Assembly (NCBI RefSeq): GCF_042663585.1
Contig: NZ_JBHTAN010000001.1
Location: 124,001 to 188,000 of the forward strand
Origin: Natranaeroarchaeum sp042663585
GTDB lineage: Archaea > Halobacteriota > Halobacteria > Halobacteriales > Natronoarchaeaceae
Direction: 5' to 3'
DNA: 64,000 nt
Position numbers and translations under genes: made by a program. Shown here piece by piece: positions 9,411 to 18,248 of the stretch. The first letter of the stretch is position 1; each line of letters starts with the position of its first letter. The notes beneath the pieces are model-generated. The model made no database searches and had not been told where the DNA came from. It was given only the letters and a program-made list of their open reading frames with translations.

Positions 9411-10465
9411 TGAGCCAGTCCGATGACACCGGCGTCGACCTAGCCGACGGCATCGACCACCAGGTTGCGATGGTGATGGACCTGAACAAGTGTATCGGCT
9501 GTCAGACGTGTACAATCGCGTGCAAGACCAACTGGACCGAATCCGGCGGCCGCGAGTACATGTACTGGAACAACGTGGAGACCAAGCCCGGTGCCGGCTA
9601 TCCGCGGGACTGGGAGGAACTCGGCGGTGGCTGGGACGAGGAGGGTGAAGAACGCACACCCGGCGAGTTGCCCGATCAGGAGGACTACGGTCGGGCGTGG
9701 GAGTTCAACCATGAGGCGATCATGTACGAGGGCAGCGACGAGCCGCTTCGTCCCCTCGAAAACGCGGACTGGGGCCCGAACTGGGACGAGGACGAGGGGG
9801 CGGGCGAGTACCCGAACTCCTATTACTTCTATCTCCCCCGGATCTGCAACCACTGTACCCACCCCTCCTGCGTGGAGGCCTGCCCGCGCTCGGCCATCTA
9901 CAAGCGCGAGGAGGACGGTATCGTCCTCGTCGATCAGGACCGCTGTCGGGGCTACCGCTACTGCGTCGAGGGGTGTCCCTACAAGAAGGTGTACTACAAC
10001 GCCCAGACGAAGACCAGCGAGAAGTGTATCTTTTGTTACCCGCGCATCGAGGGCGAGGGTCCCGAGGGCGAAGTTCGACCGCCATCGTGTGCCGAGGACT
10101 GCCCGCCACAGCTTCGTCACGTCGGCTTCCTCGACGACGAAGAGGGGCCAATCCACAAACTCGTCAACGAGTACGAGGTCGCCGTCCGCCTGCATCCGGA
10201 GTACCGGACCGAGCCGAACGTCTACTACATCCCGCCGTTCGCGCCCCCGCAGACGTCCGAGAGCGGGGAGACGGTCGATGCCGAGCGCATCCCGCGGGAC
10301 TACCTCGAAGAACTGTTCGGGTCGCAGGTCAACGAAGCGCTGAACACGATCAGCCGCGAGCGCGACCGTGTCAGACGCGGCGAGGAGAGTGAACTCATGA
10401 ACCTACTTACGACCGTCAACAACGACGATCAGTACCGCCTGGAGGTGTTCGCCGATGACGACTGA
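9410..10465 (+). CDS. narH: NarH, iron-sulfur subunit of respiratory nitrate reductase
   Basis: This 351-residue polyferredoxin has four cysteine groups: CIGCQTCTIACK (about 24-35), CNHCTHPSCVEACP, CRGYRYCVEGCP, and CIFC with CAEDCPPQ. The third group has Tyr where a cluster cysteine would sit (CRGYRYC), consistent with a [3Fe-4S] cluster as in the NarH/DmsB family. There is no signal peptide, so it is presumably exported together with the Tat substrate NarG. It connects the haem-b gamma subunit or the Rieske protein to NarG. It overlaps the next gene by 11 bases. Confidence 0.96.
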   Translation: MSQSDDTGVDLADGIDHQVAMVMDLNKCIGCQTCTIACKTNWTESGGREYMYWNNVETKPGAGYPRDWEELGGGWDEEGEERTPGELPDQEDYGRAWEFNHEAIMYEGSDEPLRPLENADWGPNWDEDEGAGEYPNSYYFYLPRICNHCTHPSCVEACPRSAIYKREEDGIVLVDQDRCRGYRYCVEGCPYKKVYYNAQTKTSEKCIFCYPRIEGEGPEGEVRPPSCAEDCPPQLRHVGFLDDEEGPIHKLVNEYEVAVRLHPEYRTEPNVYYIPPFAPPQTSESGETVDAERIPRDYLEELFGSQVNEALNTISRERDRVRRGEESELMNLLTTVNNDDQYRLEVFADDD

Positions 10466-11303
10466 GGAGTCTGGGCTCGCTCGCCTCGGGACACGGGAAC
10501 TCGTGCTTGCCGCCGTGCTCGCGCTTGCTATCGCGACGTCGGCCGTGGCATTCCCGATGCTCGTCGACGCGCGCCCAGCCTACGAGATTCCAGTCGATCA
10601 GCAGGGTGATCCGGCCGATCTGGCCGAACCGACCGGGGACGCCTGGGAGGAAGTGCCGGCCGCGAGCGTCCCGATGAGTAGTGCTGGCGCGGCCGTACCG
10701 GGGGGCGACGACACCGCCATCGAGGGCGCGCGCGTCGAGGCGGCACGCACGAGCGATCAACTGTACATCAGGCTCTCCTGGGGCGATACGAGCGAGAATC
10801 GGTCGACTGAATCCCTCAACGAGTTCGCGGACGCCGCCGCCGTACAGCTACCGGCGAACGGGACCGACCGACCGCCGATCGCGATGGGTTCGACCAGTAA
10901 TCCTGTGAACGTCTGGTACTGGTCCGGGGACAATACCTCCGAGGCGCTTCTCGCCGGCGGGGCTGGCACCACGACCGAGATAGAGGAGACGACCCTTGAG
11001 ACCGCCGCGACCCACGAGGACGGCCGGTGGAACGTCGTGTTCACGCGACCGCTCGCCGCCGATGGCGAGAACGTGGCAGACGCCACTGCGACCAACGAGA
11101 TGGACGTCGCCTTTGCGGTCTGGGAGGGATCGAACGCCGAACGGTCCGGACAGAAGGCAACGACTGAATGGTACTATCTTGCGCTCGAACCCGACACGAG
11201 CGCCGCACCGTACGAGACGATCCTCTGGACAGTGGCGGGACTCGCCATCGTCCTCACGACGCTCGTAACGATCGAGGGCGTCAGACGAACGCGGGGTGAC
11301 TGA
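10455..11303 (+). CDS. haem-b gamma subunit, ethylbenzene dehydrogenase/ClrC-like
   Basis: This 282-residue protein has an N-terminal hydrophobic segment (about 12-32, signal or anchor) and a C-terminal membrane helix (about 253-275), with a beta-rich exported domain between. It resembles the monohaem gamma subunits of the DMSO-reductase family (EbdC, ClrC, SerC), with features such as YIRLSWGD and a VWYWSGDN-like stretch. In haloarchaeal nar operons a gene in this position (orf7) is thought to take electrons to NarH. It overlaps narH by 11 bases and precedes narJ by two bases. Confidence 0.78.
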   Translation: MTTEESGLARLGTRELVLAAVLALAIATSAVAFPMLVDARPAYEIPVDQQGDPADLAEPTGDAWEEVPAASVPMSSAGAAVPGGDDTAIEGARVEAARTSDQLYIRLSWGDTSENRSTESLNEFADAAAVQLPANGTDRPPIAMGSTSNPVNVWYWSGDNTSEALLAGGAGTTTEIEETTLETAATHEDGRWNVVFTRPLAADGENVADATATNEMDVAFAVWEGSNAERSGQKATTEWYYLALEPDTSAAPYETILWTVAGLAIVLTTLVTIEGVRRTRGD

Positions 11304-11305
11304 GC

Positions 11306-12094
11306 ATGTCCGAACCGACTCCGGACCGTGATAGCTCCCGTCCCGCTGTCGATATCGACACCGAGGCGCTAGACACCGCGACCGGAGCGCGTGGATCAGT
11401 GTACGCGCTCGCCGCCCGAGCGCTTTCCGATCCGGACCCGGAACTATACGCCGCCCTGGCGGACGGTTCGATCGATTCGGCCGTGGCCTCGCTCGTCGAC
11501 CAGGCCGGACTCGACATCGAGGCTCCCGACCTCACCGTCGAGGACGACCGGGATACGCTCGCGGCCCGCTACAACGATCTATTCGTCGTCGGCTACTCGG
11601 AGGTGATCGACGGGACGGATGGGACGATCGACAGTCAGGGGCCGCCGGTCTCGCTGTACGAATCGACCTACCGGTCGGACGTCTCCTGGAACGACGTGAA
11701 CCTCGATCTGGCCCGCGCCTACGAGTTCTTCGGCTGCGAGATCGGCGGCGAGGAGCGCCGTCACCACGATCACATCCGGCTGGAACTCGAATTTGTGGGC
11801 TACCTCTGTCGGGTGGCCGCCGCAAACGACGCCATCGGCAAGCGTGGCGACGACCCCAACGTGAACCGCGCTCGACTCGACTTCCACGACCGCCACCTCA
11901 CGATTCTCGTCTCCGGGCTTCGCGAACGGATCGACGACGAACCGGGGACCGGGTTCTACGGTCGGTTCGCCCGATTCCTCGACGAGTTCATCACCGCGGA
12001 CGTCGAGGATCTCGCAACACGGCTCGACGTCGGTGCCGGTAGCGAGCGAGAGCACGTCCAGCAGACCGGTTCGAACGCGGGTGGGAACTCGTGA
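11306..12094 (+). CDS. narJ: NarJ, TorD-family molybdoenzyme chaperone
   Basis: This 262-residue protein is acidic and mostly helical. It carries TorD-type features: LAARYNDLFVVG, a Pro-rich loop (GPPVSLYESTYR) and HHDHIRLELEFVGYLCR, equivalent to the E-x-DH-x-x-x-x-L region of chaperones that deliver the molybdenum cofactor and hold the Tat signal of NarG. It is expected in the cytoplasm. The stop overlaps the next start by four bases (GTGA). Confidence 0.9.
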   Translation: MSEPTPDRDSSRPAVDIDTEALDTATGARGSVYALAARALSDPDPELYAALADGSIDSAVASLVDQAGLDIEAPDLTVEDDRDTLAARYNDLFVVGYSEVIDGTDGTIDSQGPPVSLYESTYRSDVSWNDVNLDLARAYEFFGCEIGGEERRHHDHIRLELEFVGYLCRVAAANDAIGKRGDDPNVNRARLDFHDRHLTILVSGLRERIDDEPGTGFYGRFARFLDEFITADVEDLATRLDVGAGSEREHVQQTGSNAGGNS

Positions 12095-13017
12095 GTTCTC
12101 CCACGGCAGATGTCGACAGAGACGGCGACGGTACGACAACCAGGACCGGACTGATCCGTGGCCGTCCTCTCGGCGTGCGACTGCTCGCACTCAGCGCGCT
12201 TGCGACGCTTGCAGTCGCGGCCACGACCGGGCTACACGTGCTCTACAACGTCCCGGTCGACCCGGCCAACGTCTCTACTCGTCTGCTCTCGACGGTGGGC
12301 ACGGGGGCAGCGGCCCTCGTCGCGCTGGCGCTCGTCGCAGTCGCACTCGCGAGCACTCGTCCCGGCGTCCGTATCGGCTTCCTGTTCGCCGGCGTGTTCG
12401 GCATGCTCGCGACCCTTTCGAACGCCGCGGCGGTCCCGGCAGTCGTTGCGATCACGGGTGGCGCGGCGGTCGCGCTCGGCCCGGGACTCGGCAAGCCGTC
12501 GACGTACGACGAGTTCAGACGCCGTGCCCTCGGAATCGCGTTTCTCGCCGCCATCGGGCTTTCGCTTGCCTCGACGACGGGGGTCCTCGATGCAGGCTAC
12601 CGCGGGACGGGGTCGGCCCTCTTTCTGGTGGCACTGACACTGCTCGTCGTTCGCACAGGGAGCGATCCGGTCGCACTCGTGGCGGGCGTGGCCGGCCTCG
12701 TCGCGGTGCTCGCCGTGAGTACCAGTGCGCCGTTCATTACGGGGAGCGCCCTGCTGATCGCGTTCGGCGTCGTCGGCGGGCCACACCTGCTCGCCGCGAC
12801 GGCAGTCTTCGGCGGGGTGGCGGCCGCCGTGGCCGGACTCCGGGACGGCGACTACGCACTCGTCGTCGGTGCGGCCCTCCTGCTCGTGGCGGGCGTCCCG
12901 GCGTCGCCAGCGGCCGCGATGGCCGTCTGTCTCGGTGCGACACTCGCCTGCATCGACGTGGGGTCCGTTCTCGGGAAGACGGACCAGCGGGCGACACTCT
13001 CGGGGGTGAGTGACTGA
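12091..13017 (+). CDS. polytopic membrane protein of the nar operon
   Basis: The start is GTG at 12091, in the GTGA overlap with narJ. After about 25 hydrophilic residues the protein of 308 residues is almost entirely hydrophobic, with roughly nine to ten Ala/Val/Gly/Leu-rich helices. I see no transporter signature or metal ligand set. A membrane gene after narJ is common in haloarchaeal nar operons. It could be a scaffold or a nitrate/nitrite permease, but nothing in the sequence proves either. It overlaps the next gene by one base. Confidence 0.8.
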   Translation: MSSPTADVDRDGDGTTTRTGLIRGRPLGVRLLALSALATLAVAATTGLHVLYNVPVDPANVSTRLLSTVGTGAAALVALALVAVALASTRPGVRIGFLFAGVFGMLATLSNAAAVPAVVAITGGAAVALGPGLGKPSTYDEFRRRALGIAFLAAIGLSLASTTGVLDAGYRGTGSALFLVALTLLVVRTGSDPVALVAGVAGLVAVLAVSTSAPFITGSALLIAFGVVGGPHLLAATAVFGGVAAAVAGLRDGDYALVVGAALLLVAGVPASPAAAMAVCLGATLACIDVGSVLGKTDQRATLSGVSD

Positions 13018-13853
13018 TGAGAGATGCTGACGAGGCGACCGACGGACCCACCGACCCGCGCGTCCACCCCGAGGAGAGCCCCGGCTTCGGCGAGGACGCC
13101 GACGGTCTCGAAGATATCGAGGTGAGCCGCGACGTCACGATTGGAGAAGCGACTCCGCGAGAACTCCAGGCGACCGACGTCGGGCCGATGGCGAGCGACG
13201 ATGCCGCCGCCAAGATCGAAACACTCGCCGAGGGCGATGCCGTCGAACGCCGCCGGGCCGCCCTCGCGCTCGCTGACGAACGACCTACCGAGGCAGTCAT
13301 CACCGCGCTCGTTCAGAACGGCCTTGGCGACGGTGACGAGGACGTCCGGCAGTTCGCGGTCGAAGCGCTCGGCCAACTGGGCGGCGAGCGGGCCGGCGAA
13401 GCCGCGGTTGCAACGCTTGACGATGACGATCCGTGGGTGCGCGCAGAGGCCGTCGTCGCGCTCGACCGGACCGACCGCGTTGCCTACGCCGACGCAATCG
13501 AAGCCGCACTGGACGACGACCATCACGCCGTCATCAGAAACGCGATGGTCTCGCTGTTCAAACTCCGCGGCGAGGCCCTGCTTCCCGTGCTCCTGGAGCA
13601 CTCGGCGGCCGAGAGCGAGCGCCTCCGCGAGTGGGCGGTCCACCTCCTCGCCGGCGTCAAGGACGACCGAGCGACCGAACGCCTCGAAGCGGTCGCGAGC
13701 GATGACGAGGAGCGGCAGGTGGTCCGCAGCACCGCGGCGCGTGCACTGGAGGCCGACTCCGGAAAGTTCCGTCGCCAGTTCAGCGGGGGCACCGAGAACT
13801 CCAGTGCGGACCTCCCCGGAGAGAGCACGCTCAACCGACAACCCGATCTATAA
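13017..13853 (+). CDS. HEAT-repeat (PBS lyase-like) protein of the nar operon
   Basis: This 278-residue acidic protein has an N-terminal disordered stretch of about 60 residues and then about five HEAT/PBS-lyase repeats (for example DEDVRQFAVEALGQLGGERA and DDPWVRAEAVVALDRTD). Such solenoids bind other proteins. Lying between a nar membrane gene and an Mrp-type ATPase, it is probably an assembly or maturation scaffold for the nitrate reductase. That is inference from position. It overlaps both neighbours by one base. Confidence 0.88.
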   Translation: MRDADEATDGPTDPRVHPEESPGFGEDADGLEDIEVSRDVTIGEATPRELQATDVGPMASDDAAAKIETLAEGDAVERRRAALALADERPTEAVITALVQNGLGDGDEDVRQFAVEALGQLGGERAGEAAVATLDDDDPWVRAEAVVALDRTDRVAYADAIEAALDDDHHAVIRNAMVSLFKLRGEALLPVLLEHSAAESERLREWAVHLLAGVKDDRATERLEAVASDDEERQVVRSTAARALEADSGKFRRQFSGGTENSSADLPGESTLNRQPDL

Positions 13854-15172
13854 TGACCGAGAACACTGTCGATCCATCGGATGCCGACGCACCGACCGCC
13901 ACCGACGACGGTGGTGAATCTACAGCAGGCCAGACGCTCTCGACGGCGGCGGTAGAGGCGGCACTCAAGCGCGTTCGCGATCCGGAGACCGACATGACCC
14001 TGTTCGATGCCGGCGTCGTCGAGAACATCGAACTCGACGGTCGGCGCGTCACGATAGAGGCGGATCTGCGGGAGTTCCCCCCAGAGGCCGCCGAGCAGGC
14101 CTCCGCAACCATGGTCCGGGCAGCCTCAGACGTCGAGGGTGTCGAGAACGCCCGCGTCGAACAGATCGATCCAAGCCCGGATCTCGACGGCCGGAGGTCC
14201 GGCATCGAGACGGCGGACCGCGTCATCGCAGTCGCAAGCGCCAAGGGCGGCGTCGGGAAGACGACAGTCGCAACGACGCTTGCGTGTGCACTCGCCAGCG
14301 AGTCCGACTCGGTCGGCCTCTTCGATGCCGACATCTACGGGCCGAACGTGCCGGAGGTCCTCGAAGCGAGCGGGCCGGTGTACAGCGACGACGACGGCAA
14401 CCCGGTACCGGTCGACATGGACGGACTCGAAGTGATGAGCATGGCGTTGCTCTCCGACGGCGGCCCCCTCGCCTGGCGCGGCGCGATGGCCCACGACGCG
14501 CTCTCGGATCTCTTCGAGGAGACCGCGTGGAGCGATCCGGATACCGTCGTGGTCGACATGCCCCCTGGAACTGGCGACGTCGCCCTGACGACGCTTCAGG
14601 AGGTGCCCGTCGACGGCGTCGTCCTCGTCACGACGCCGTTTCACGCGGCCGTCTCGGACACTGGTCGCGCGCTCGAACTGTTCGAGGAGAACGAGGTGCC
14701 GGTGCTCGGCGTCGTCTCGAACATGGGCGAGTTCGTCTGTGACGACTGCGGCACCGCCCACGACCTCTTCGGCGGCGACGATCCGATAGCGGCGCTCGAC
14801 GTGCCGGTGCTCGCCGAGTTCCCGTTCACTCCGGAGATGCAGACGACGCCCGAGCCAACCCCCAACGGGGTTCCCGAGTACGGGACCGACCTCGCCGCCG
14901 CCGTCGAGAAGCGCTACGAGGACGTCTGGACGGTCGACCCGCCCGAGGGGGCCGTCGACCTCCGTGGCCTCGACCCCGACACCAGAAAGGAGCGAGTGCA
15001 GGAGCGCTTCGAGGCGCTCGACGCCGGCGAGGAGTGTTTCCTCGTCAGCGACCGCGATCCCTCGCCAGTCCGTGGCTTCCTGCTCGAACTCGCCGAGACG
15101 GAGTCGCTGCCAAGCTTTCAGGTCAGACGACAGAACCCCGAGACGTGGTTCGCGCGAGCGACCCGTCCGTAA
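13853..15172 (+). CDS. Mrp/NBP35-type P-loop ATPase fused to MIP18 and DUF2249 domains
   Basis: There are three parts. Residues about 25-105 are a MIP18 (DUF59) domain (AALKRVRDPETDMTLFDAGVV). Residues about 120-350 are an Mrp/ApbC P-loop ATPase with deviant Walker A SAKGGVGKTTV, VVDMPPGTGD and a CDDC pair in place of the usual CPxC. Residues about 365-439 are a DUF2249 domain (VDLRGLDPDTRKERVQERFE). Mrp/ApbC proteins are iron-sulfur carriers. Its place at the end of the nar operon suggests cluster delivery to NarB, NarG or NarH. 439 residues. Confidence 0.88.
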   Translation: MTENTVDPSDADAPTATDDGGESTAGQTLSTAAVEAALKRVRDPETDMTLFDAGVVENIELDGRRVTIEADLREFPPEAAEQASATMVRAASDVEGVENARVEQIDPSPDLDGRRSGIETADRVIAVASAKGGVGKTTVATTLACALASESDSVGLFDADIYGPNVPEVLEASGPVYSDDDGNPVPVDMDGLEVMSMALLSDGGPLAWRGAMAHDALSDLFEETAWSDPDTVVVDMPPGTGDVALTTLQEVPVDGVVLVTTPFHAAVSDTGRALELFEENEVPVLGVVSNMGEFVCDDCGTAHDLFGGDDPIAALDVPVLAEFPFTPEMQTTPEPTPNGVPEYGTDLAAAVEKRYEDVWTVDPPEGAVDLRGLDPDTRKERVQERFEALDAGEECFLVSDRDPSPVRGFLLELAETESLPSFQVRRQNPETWFARATRP

Positions 15173-15208
15173 CATCAAAAACACCACCTACCATCATGCG
15201 CTGGCCCA

Positions 15209-15262
15209 GCCAATGTCGTTGGCACTGTTTTCATGTCGTGAGAACGAACAACGATACTATAC
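15209..15262 (+). promoter_or_regulatory. narO promoter with GCCAA-N5-TTGGC inverted repeat
   Basis: A TATA-like GATACTATAC lies at 15253-15262, about 30 bases before the narO ATG, fitting a leaderless transcript. Upstream at 15209-15223 is a perfect inverted repeat GCCAA-TGTCG-TTGGC. It differs from the CGAA palindromes elsewhere in the window, so narO may answer to a different regulator than its presumed targets. Confidence 0.45.
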
Positions 15263-15288
15263 TTGAGAACGTAGATGCTCCAATTGGT

Positions 15289-16065
15289 ATGGCAGACGGG
15301 ATCCATGTCCGGTTGGCGGTTGACGGCTGCGATGGCTGCCCGGTAGCGACGCTATCGGAGCGGACGACGGTAGAGGACCTTCGCGTCGATTCCAGCGACG
15401 AGCGAGTCGAGTTCGTCACGACTGATCCGCCCACCGACCCGCCGGAGACGGTCGAACTCGTCGATTTCGGCGGCCAGACACATGGCCGGTACGACCTTTT
15501 GACGGAGCCCCACGCTACCGACGGCGGCGTACGGACGGCCGTGTCCGCAGAACAAGGAGCCGTCACCGGTGACGAACCCACGCGCGGCACCAACGAAGCC
15601 CCACCGGCTAGCGACACTGGCGACCACTCTGACGACCCCGGGTGCGACGACTGTTCCTGCCGGGGGATTACGTCCGTGTTCGAGGCACTACCAGTCAGAC
15701 CTCGCGAGACGCGAATCGAAAACGGCGAACTACTCCTCTCGTTCGTTCTAACCGGGCACGAGGAACTGGAAGCCATCGTCGACGCCTTCGCCTCGGTTGG
15801 ACTCAACGCCGAACTCCGGCAACTGATCGTTGGCCGGGACTGTGGCGATGACTGCGACGTCGTACCAGTCGATCTATCCTGTGTGACGACGCGCCAGGCG
15901 GAGGTCGCCGCCATCGCGGTCGAACAGGGATACTTCGAGCCCGGGGGCGCCTCCGCAGCGGAGATAGCCGCCGAGCTAGATCTCGCAAAATCCACCGTTT
16001 CGGAACACCTCCGGATAGTGACTGCCACGCTCTTCTCACAGTTGTTCGCGGACGAGTCTCAGTAG
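15289..16065 (+). CDS. narO: NarO, cysteine-rich bat-type HTH regulator of anaerobic respiration
   Basis: I place the start at the ATG at 15289, because the frame upstream is open only through the promoter. The 258-residue protein has cysteines at 14, 17, 119, 122, 124, 185, 189 and 198, a likely oxygen- or redox-responsive metal centre, and a C-terminal bat-type HTH (LSCVTTRQAEVAAIAVEQGYFE followed by SAAEIAAELDLAKSTVSEHLR). Known NarO and DmsR regulators of Haloferax and Halobacterium share this design and activate nar or dms genes without oxygen. It directly follows the nar operon with its own promoter. Confidence 0.88.
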   Translation: MADGIHVRLAVDGCDGCPVATLSERTTVEDLRVDSSDERVEFVTTDPPTDPPETVELVDFGGQTHGRYDLLTEPHATDGGVRTAVSAEQGAVTGDEPTRGTNEAPPASDTGDHSDDPGCDDCSCRGITSVFEALPVRPRETRIENGELLLSFVLTGHEELEAIVDAFASVGLNAELRQLIVGRDCGDDCDVVPVDLSCVTTRQAEVAAIAVEQGYFEPGGASAAEIAAELDLAKSTVSEHLRIVTATLFSQLFADESQ

Positions 16066-16093
16066 GTAGCAGTGGGTTCGGACACGGCAACTC

Positions 16094-16105
16094 CGAACGT
16101 GTTCG
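16094..16105. promoter_or_regulatory. palindrome CGAAC-GT-GTTCG before the DUF2249-cupin gene
   Basis: This is a perfect inverted repeat with five-base arms and a two-base centre, also readable as CGAA-N4-TTCG. It ends 42 bases before the ATG at 16147, just upstream of where a leaderless gene would have its TATA. That is the best activator geometry of the sites in this window. Confidence 0.5.
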
Positions 16106-16146
16106 CGACACGAACCATGGACATAGAGAACCGAGTAGAGAATACA

Positions 16147-16689
16147 ATGACCGAAATCGACGTCAGAGAGATTCCGCCCAACGAAAGACACGACCGGATC
16201 CACGCCACTTTCGACGGCCTCGATGCCGGCGAGACGCTCACGATAATCAACGATCACGATCCGAAGCCGCTCTACTACGAGATGGCCGCTGAGGTGCCGG
16301 CGTTCGACGAAGACGCATATACTCTCGAGCGCGAGGAGCCCTCAAAGTTCGTCGCGCAGTTCCCGAAGGTCGAGGCCGACCCGACGGTAGATCGGGCCGA
16401 TATCGGCGCGCTCGACGGCGAACCACACGCCGACGTGTTCCCCGGCCAATCGCCGAAAACCGTCCGTCTCTCGCTGACCGCGGGAGAGAGCCTCCCCGAA
16501 CACGAGCACCCCGAGCGAAACGTCCTCTTCCAGGTGCTGTCGGGGGCGGTAGATCTCTCTCTGGACGGTGACGTTCATCGCGTCAAAGCGGGCGAGATAC
16601 TTCGGTTCGACGGTGACAAGCGTATCGAACCGGTCGCGGACGAGGACAGTACCGCGCTAGTCGTGCTGGCTCCGAAAGCCGCCGAGTGA
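16147..16689 (+). CDS. DUF2249-cupin fusion protein
   Basis: This 180-residue protein begins with a DUF2249 domain (EIDVREIPPNERHDRI and the family motif NDHDPKPLYYE). A cupin beta-barrel follows (EHEHPERNVLFQVLSG, with candidate metal ligands His, His and Glu). I prefer the ATG at 16147 over one at 16117, because DUF2249 begins immediately and the palindrome at 16094 then sits in normal promoter position. DUF2249 proteins often accompany denitrification and hemerythrin-like genes. Its role is unknown; a small redox or nitrogen-oxide sensor is possible. Confidence 0.85.
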   Translation: MTEIDVREIPPNERHDRIHATFDGLDAGETLTIINDHDPKPLYYEMAAEVPAFDEDAYTLEREEPSKFVAQFPKVEADPTVDRADIGALDGEPHADVFPGQSPKTVRLSLTAGESLPEHEHPERNVLFQVLSGAVDLSLDGDVHRVKAGEILRFDGDKRIEPVADEDSTALVVLAPKAAE

Positions 16690-16756
16690 CCGAGAGGCGT
16701 CCGTCGCCGTTCGGCTCGGCCCGGAAGTATTGTGTTTCGCCTCTCGAACAAAAGAC

Positions 16757-17212
16757 TCAGTCGTTCTGATACTCCTTTTCGAATCCCCGGAACTCGGTCC
16801 GGTGGGCCTCCTCGTCTGCAAGGACCGTCACAGCGAGGTCTTCGGTGACAGGGTCGTCGGCGTCCTTGGCGGCGTTGATAAGTGCGCGATACGTCTCGAT
16901 AGCATCCCCTTCGGCGTCTAGAACGCCTCGGATAACCGAGAGGACGTCGGTCGAATCCTCCGGTGGTTGTAGCGAGTCCTGACGTGCGGTGAACTCCGCG
17001 GAACTGGGTGGTCGCGCATCCAGTTGCTTGAGACGGTTTCCGAGCTGTTGGGCGTGGGCCAGTTCCTCCTGAATGTCCTGCTGCAGGCTCTCTTTGATCT
17101 CTTCGGCGCGAACGCCGTCGAGAACGATTGCGTTCGTCTGGTAGTTCATCACGGTCTCCATCTCGTCGCCGTACGCTTTCTGGAGGAGTTCGATGACGCG
17201 GTCTGAGCTCAT
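16757..17212 (-). CDS. ferritin-like diiron protein
   Basis: This 151-residue, all-helical protein has spaced Glu/His pairs expected of a ferritin or rubrerythrin-type four-helix bundle: GDEMETVMNYQ, QEELAHAQQL, EGDAIETYRAL and DEEAHRTEF, the two ExxH motifs included. It could be a bacterioferritin-like iron store or a peroxide-handling diiron protein. It lacks the C-terminal rubredoxin domain of true rubrerythrins. It is convergent with the DUF2249-cupin gene. Confidence 0.8.
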   Translation of the reverse strand: MSSDRVIELLQKAYGDEMETVMNYQTNAIVLDGVRAEEIKESLQQDIQEELAHAQQLGNRLKQLDARPPSSAEFTARQDSLQPPEDSTDVLSVIRGVLDAEGDAIETYRALINAAKDADDPVTEDLAVTVLADEEAHRTEFRGFEKEYQND

Positions 17213-17766
17213 ACAAATACGGATTCTCTCTACCTGAGGATATAGCCATCGCCGAATCCCGCTCGCTTGGAATACCCCACCGACTTTTCAGCCGCTTCAA
17301 CCTGAGGCCGAAGGGATCTCGACCGTAGTTGGGAAAGTAGAGTTTGCAGTCTACCGCCCATTCCATAGTTTGCTGGCAGACCAGCCATACCAATCAGGGT
17401 TACCCCACGCGCAAAAATGCAGGTACTCTGCCTGTTCCTTATAATCACCATGGCGCACCATACTAAAGAAAAATATCGCAGGACGTTCTACACAACCATG
17501 ACTCCCTACCACACCCCCTGCCCCTCAATGGGCGTTCCAGACGGTCGGGAGTCAAAATATGCTATTGGATGGGGACGGTGCTCATCCTACCGTTCACATC
17601 TTCTGACCGCGGGTGGAGCCGTCTGTCACATACGCCCCTCTCTCTTGGAGGATACTTTTGGCAACAATCGCATGTCTCAGTCGGGCAGTCACGACTCGCC
17701 GGGAGTATTCATCACAGGAGTAGATACGTCCGAGAAGCGGTCGGACGTAGGGCTCTGGCCCTCAGT
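17213..17766. other. 554-base stretch without a convincing gene
   Basis: Open frames here are short and have neither haloarchaeal codon use nor an acidic product. The visible structure is a nine-base inverted repeat with a seven-base loop at 17725-17749, just after the end of the leftward membrane-protein gene. The middle part (17415-17480) is locally A+T-rich. Confidence 0.5.
17725..17749 (-). terminator. hairpin after the small membrane protein gene
   Basis: The repeat is TACGTCCGA-N7-TCGGACGTA, 18 bases beyond the stop at 17767. It could form a stable RNA hairpin at the 3' end of that message. No U-tract follows, so termination is only a guess. Confidence 0.35.
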
Positions 17767-18003
17767 TCACTCGTTGCTCTCTTGGAGTAACTCTTTGATT
17801 TCGCCGAGTTTGATGTAGGTAGCGAGTCCGAGAATCGTCCCGGGCCACAGGCCGATAAACTCTCCACGCTGTTTGTTCCCTCGGACGTAATAGTAGTAAA
17901 GAGCCAGAGCGACAGAACCGACAGCAGCCATCACAGTCAGATCGAGATTGTTTTCATCAACTTCTACCACGGTCTCTGCTGCTCCCTCTGTTGTTTCACT
18001 CAC
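17767..18003 (-). CDS. small two-helix membrane protein
   Basis: This 78-residue protein has an acidic N-terminus and two hydrophobic segments (VMAAVGSVALALYYYYV and FIGLWPGTILGLATYI) with a short basic loop GNKQRG between them. It resembles small haloarchaeal membrane proteins of unknown function. It is convergent with nothing and sits alone between two long non-coding stretches. Confidence 0.65.
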   Translation of the reverse strand: MSETTEGAAETVVEVDENNLDLTVMAAVGSVALALYYYYVRGNKQRGEFIGLWPGTILGLATYIKLGEIKELLQESNE

Positions 18004-18217
18004 ATATAAAATTCAGGAGTCTGTACGTAAACCACCTTCGCAATGACACACCATGCAGTTTATATAATCGCTTCGGTGCATCGGCTGCGGCCGAGTTTTT
18101 CGTCCTGCATGCGCGGTTACTCGGCAGTGTCTGATCTATCGCTTTCGATATAAATAGACTATAACTCTAGACCACTCGTAAGACGATGAGAACACCTGCA
18201 CTACGTGGATGGGAAGT

Positions 18218-18225
18218 GTATATTA
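18218..18225 (+). promoter_or_regulatory. TATA element of the pterin dehydratase gene
   Basis: GTATATTA lies 24-31 bases before the ATG at 18249, the standard spacing for a haloarchaeal leaderless gene. A second TATA-like GATATAAATAG lies further up, near 18150. Confidence 0.5.
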
Positions 18226-18248
18226 GAACAGATACCATACCACAAGGC

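Noticed and set aside
17417..17818. 133-codon plus-strand frame in the gap after the ferritin-like gene
   Set aside because: Not acidic, no domain, overlaps the real small membrane-protein gene on the other strand.
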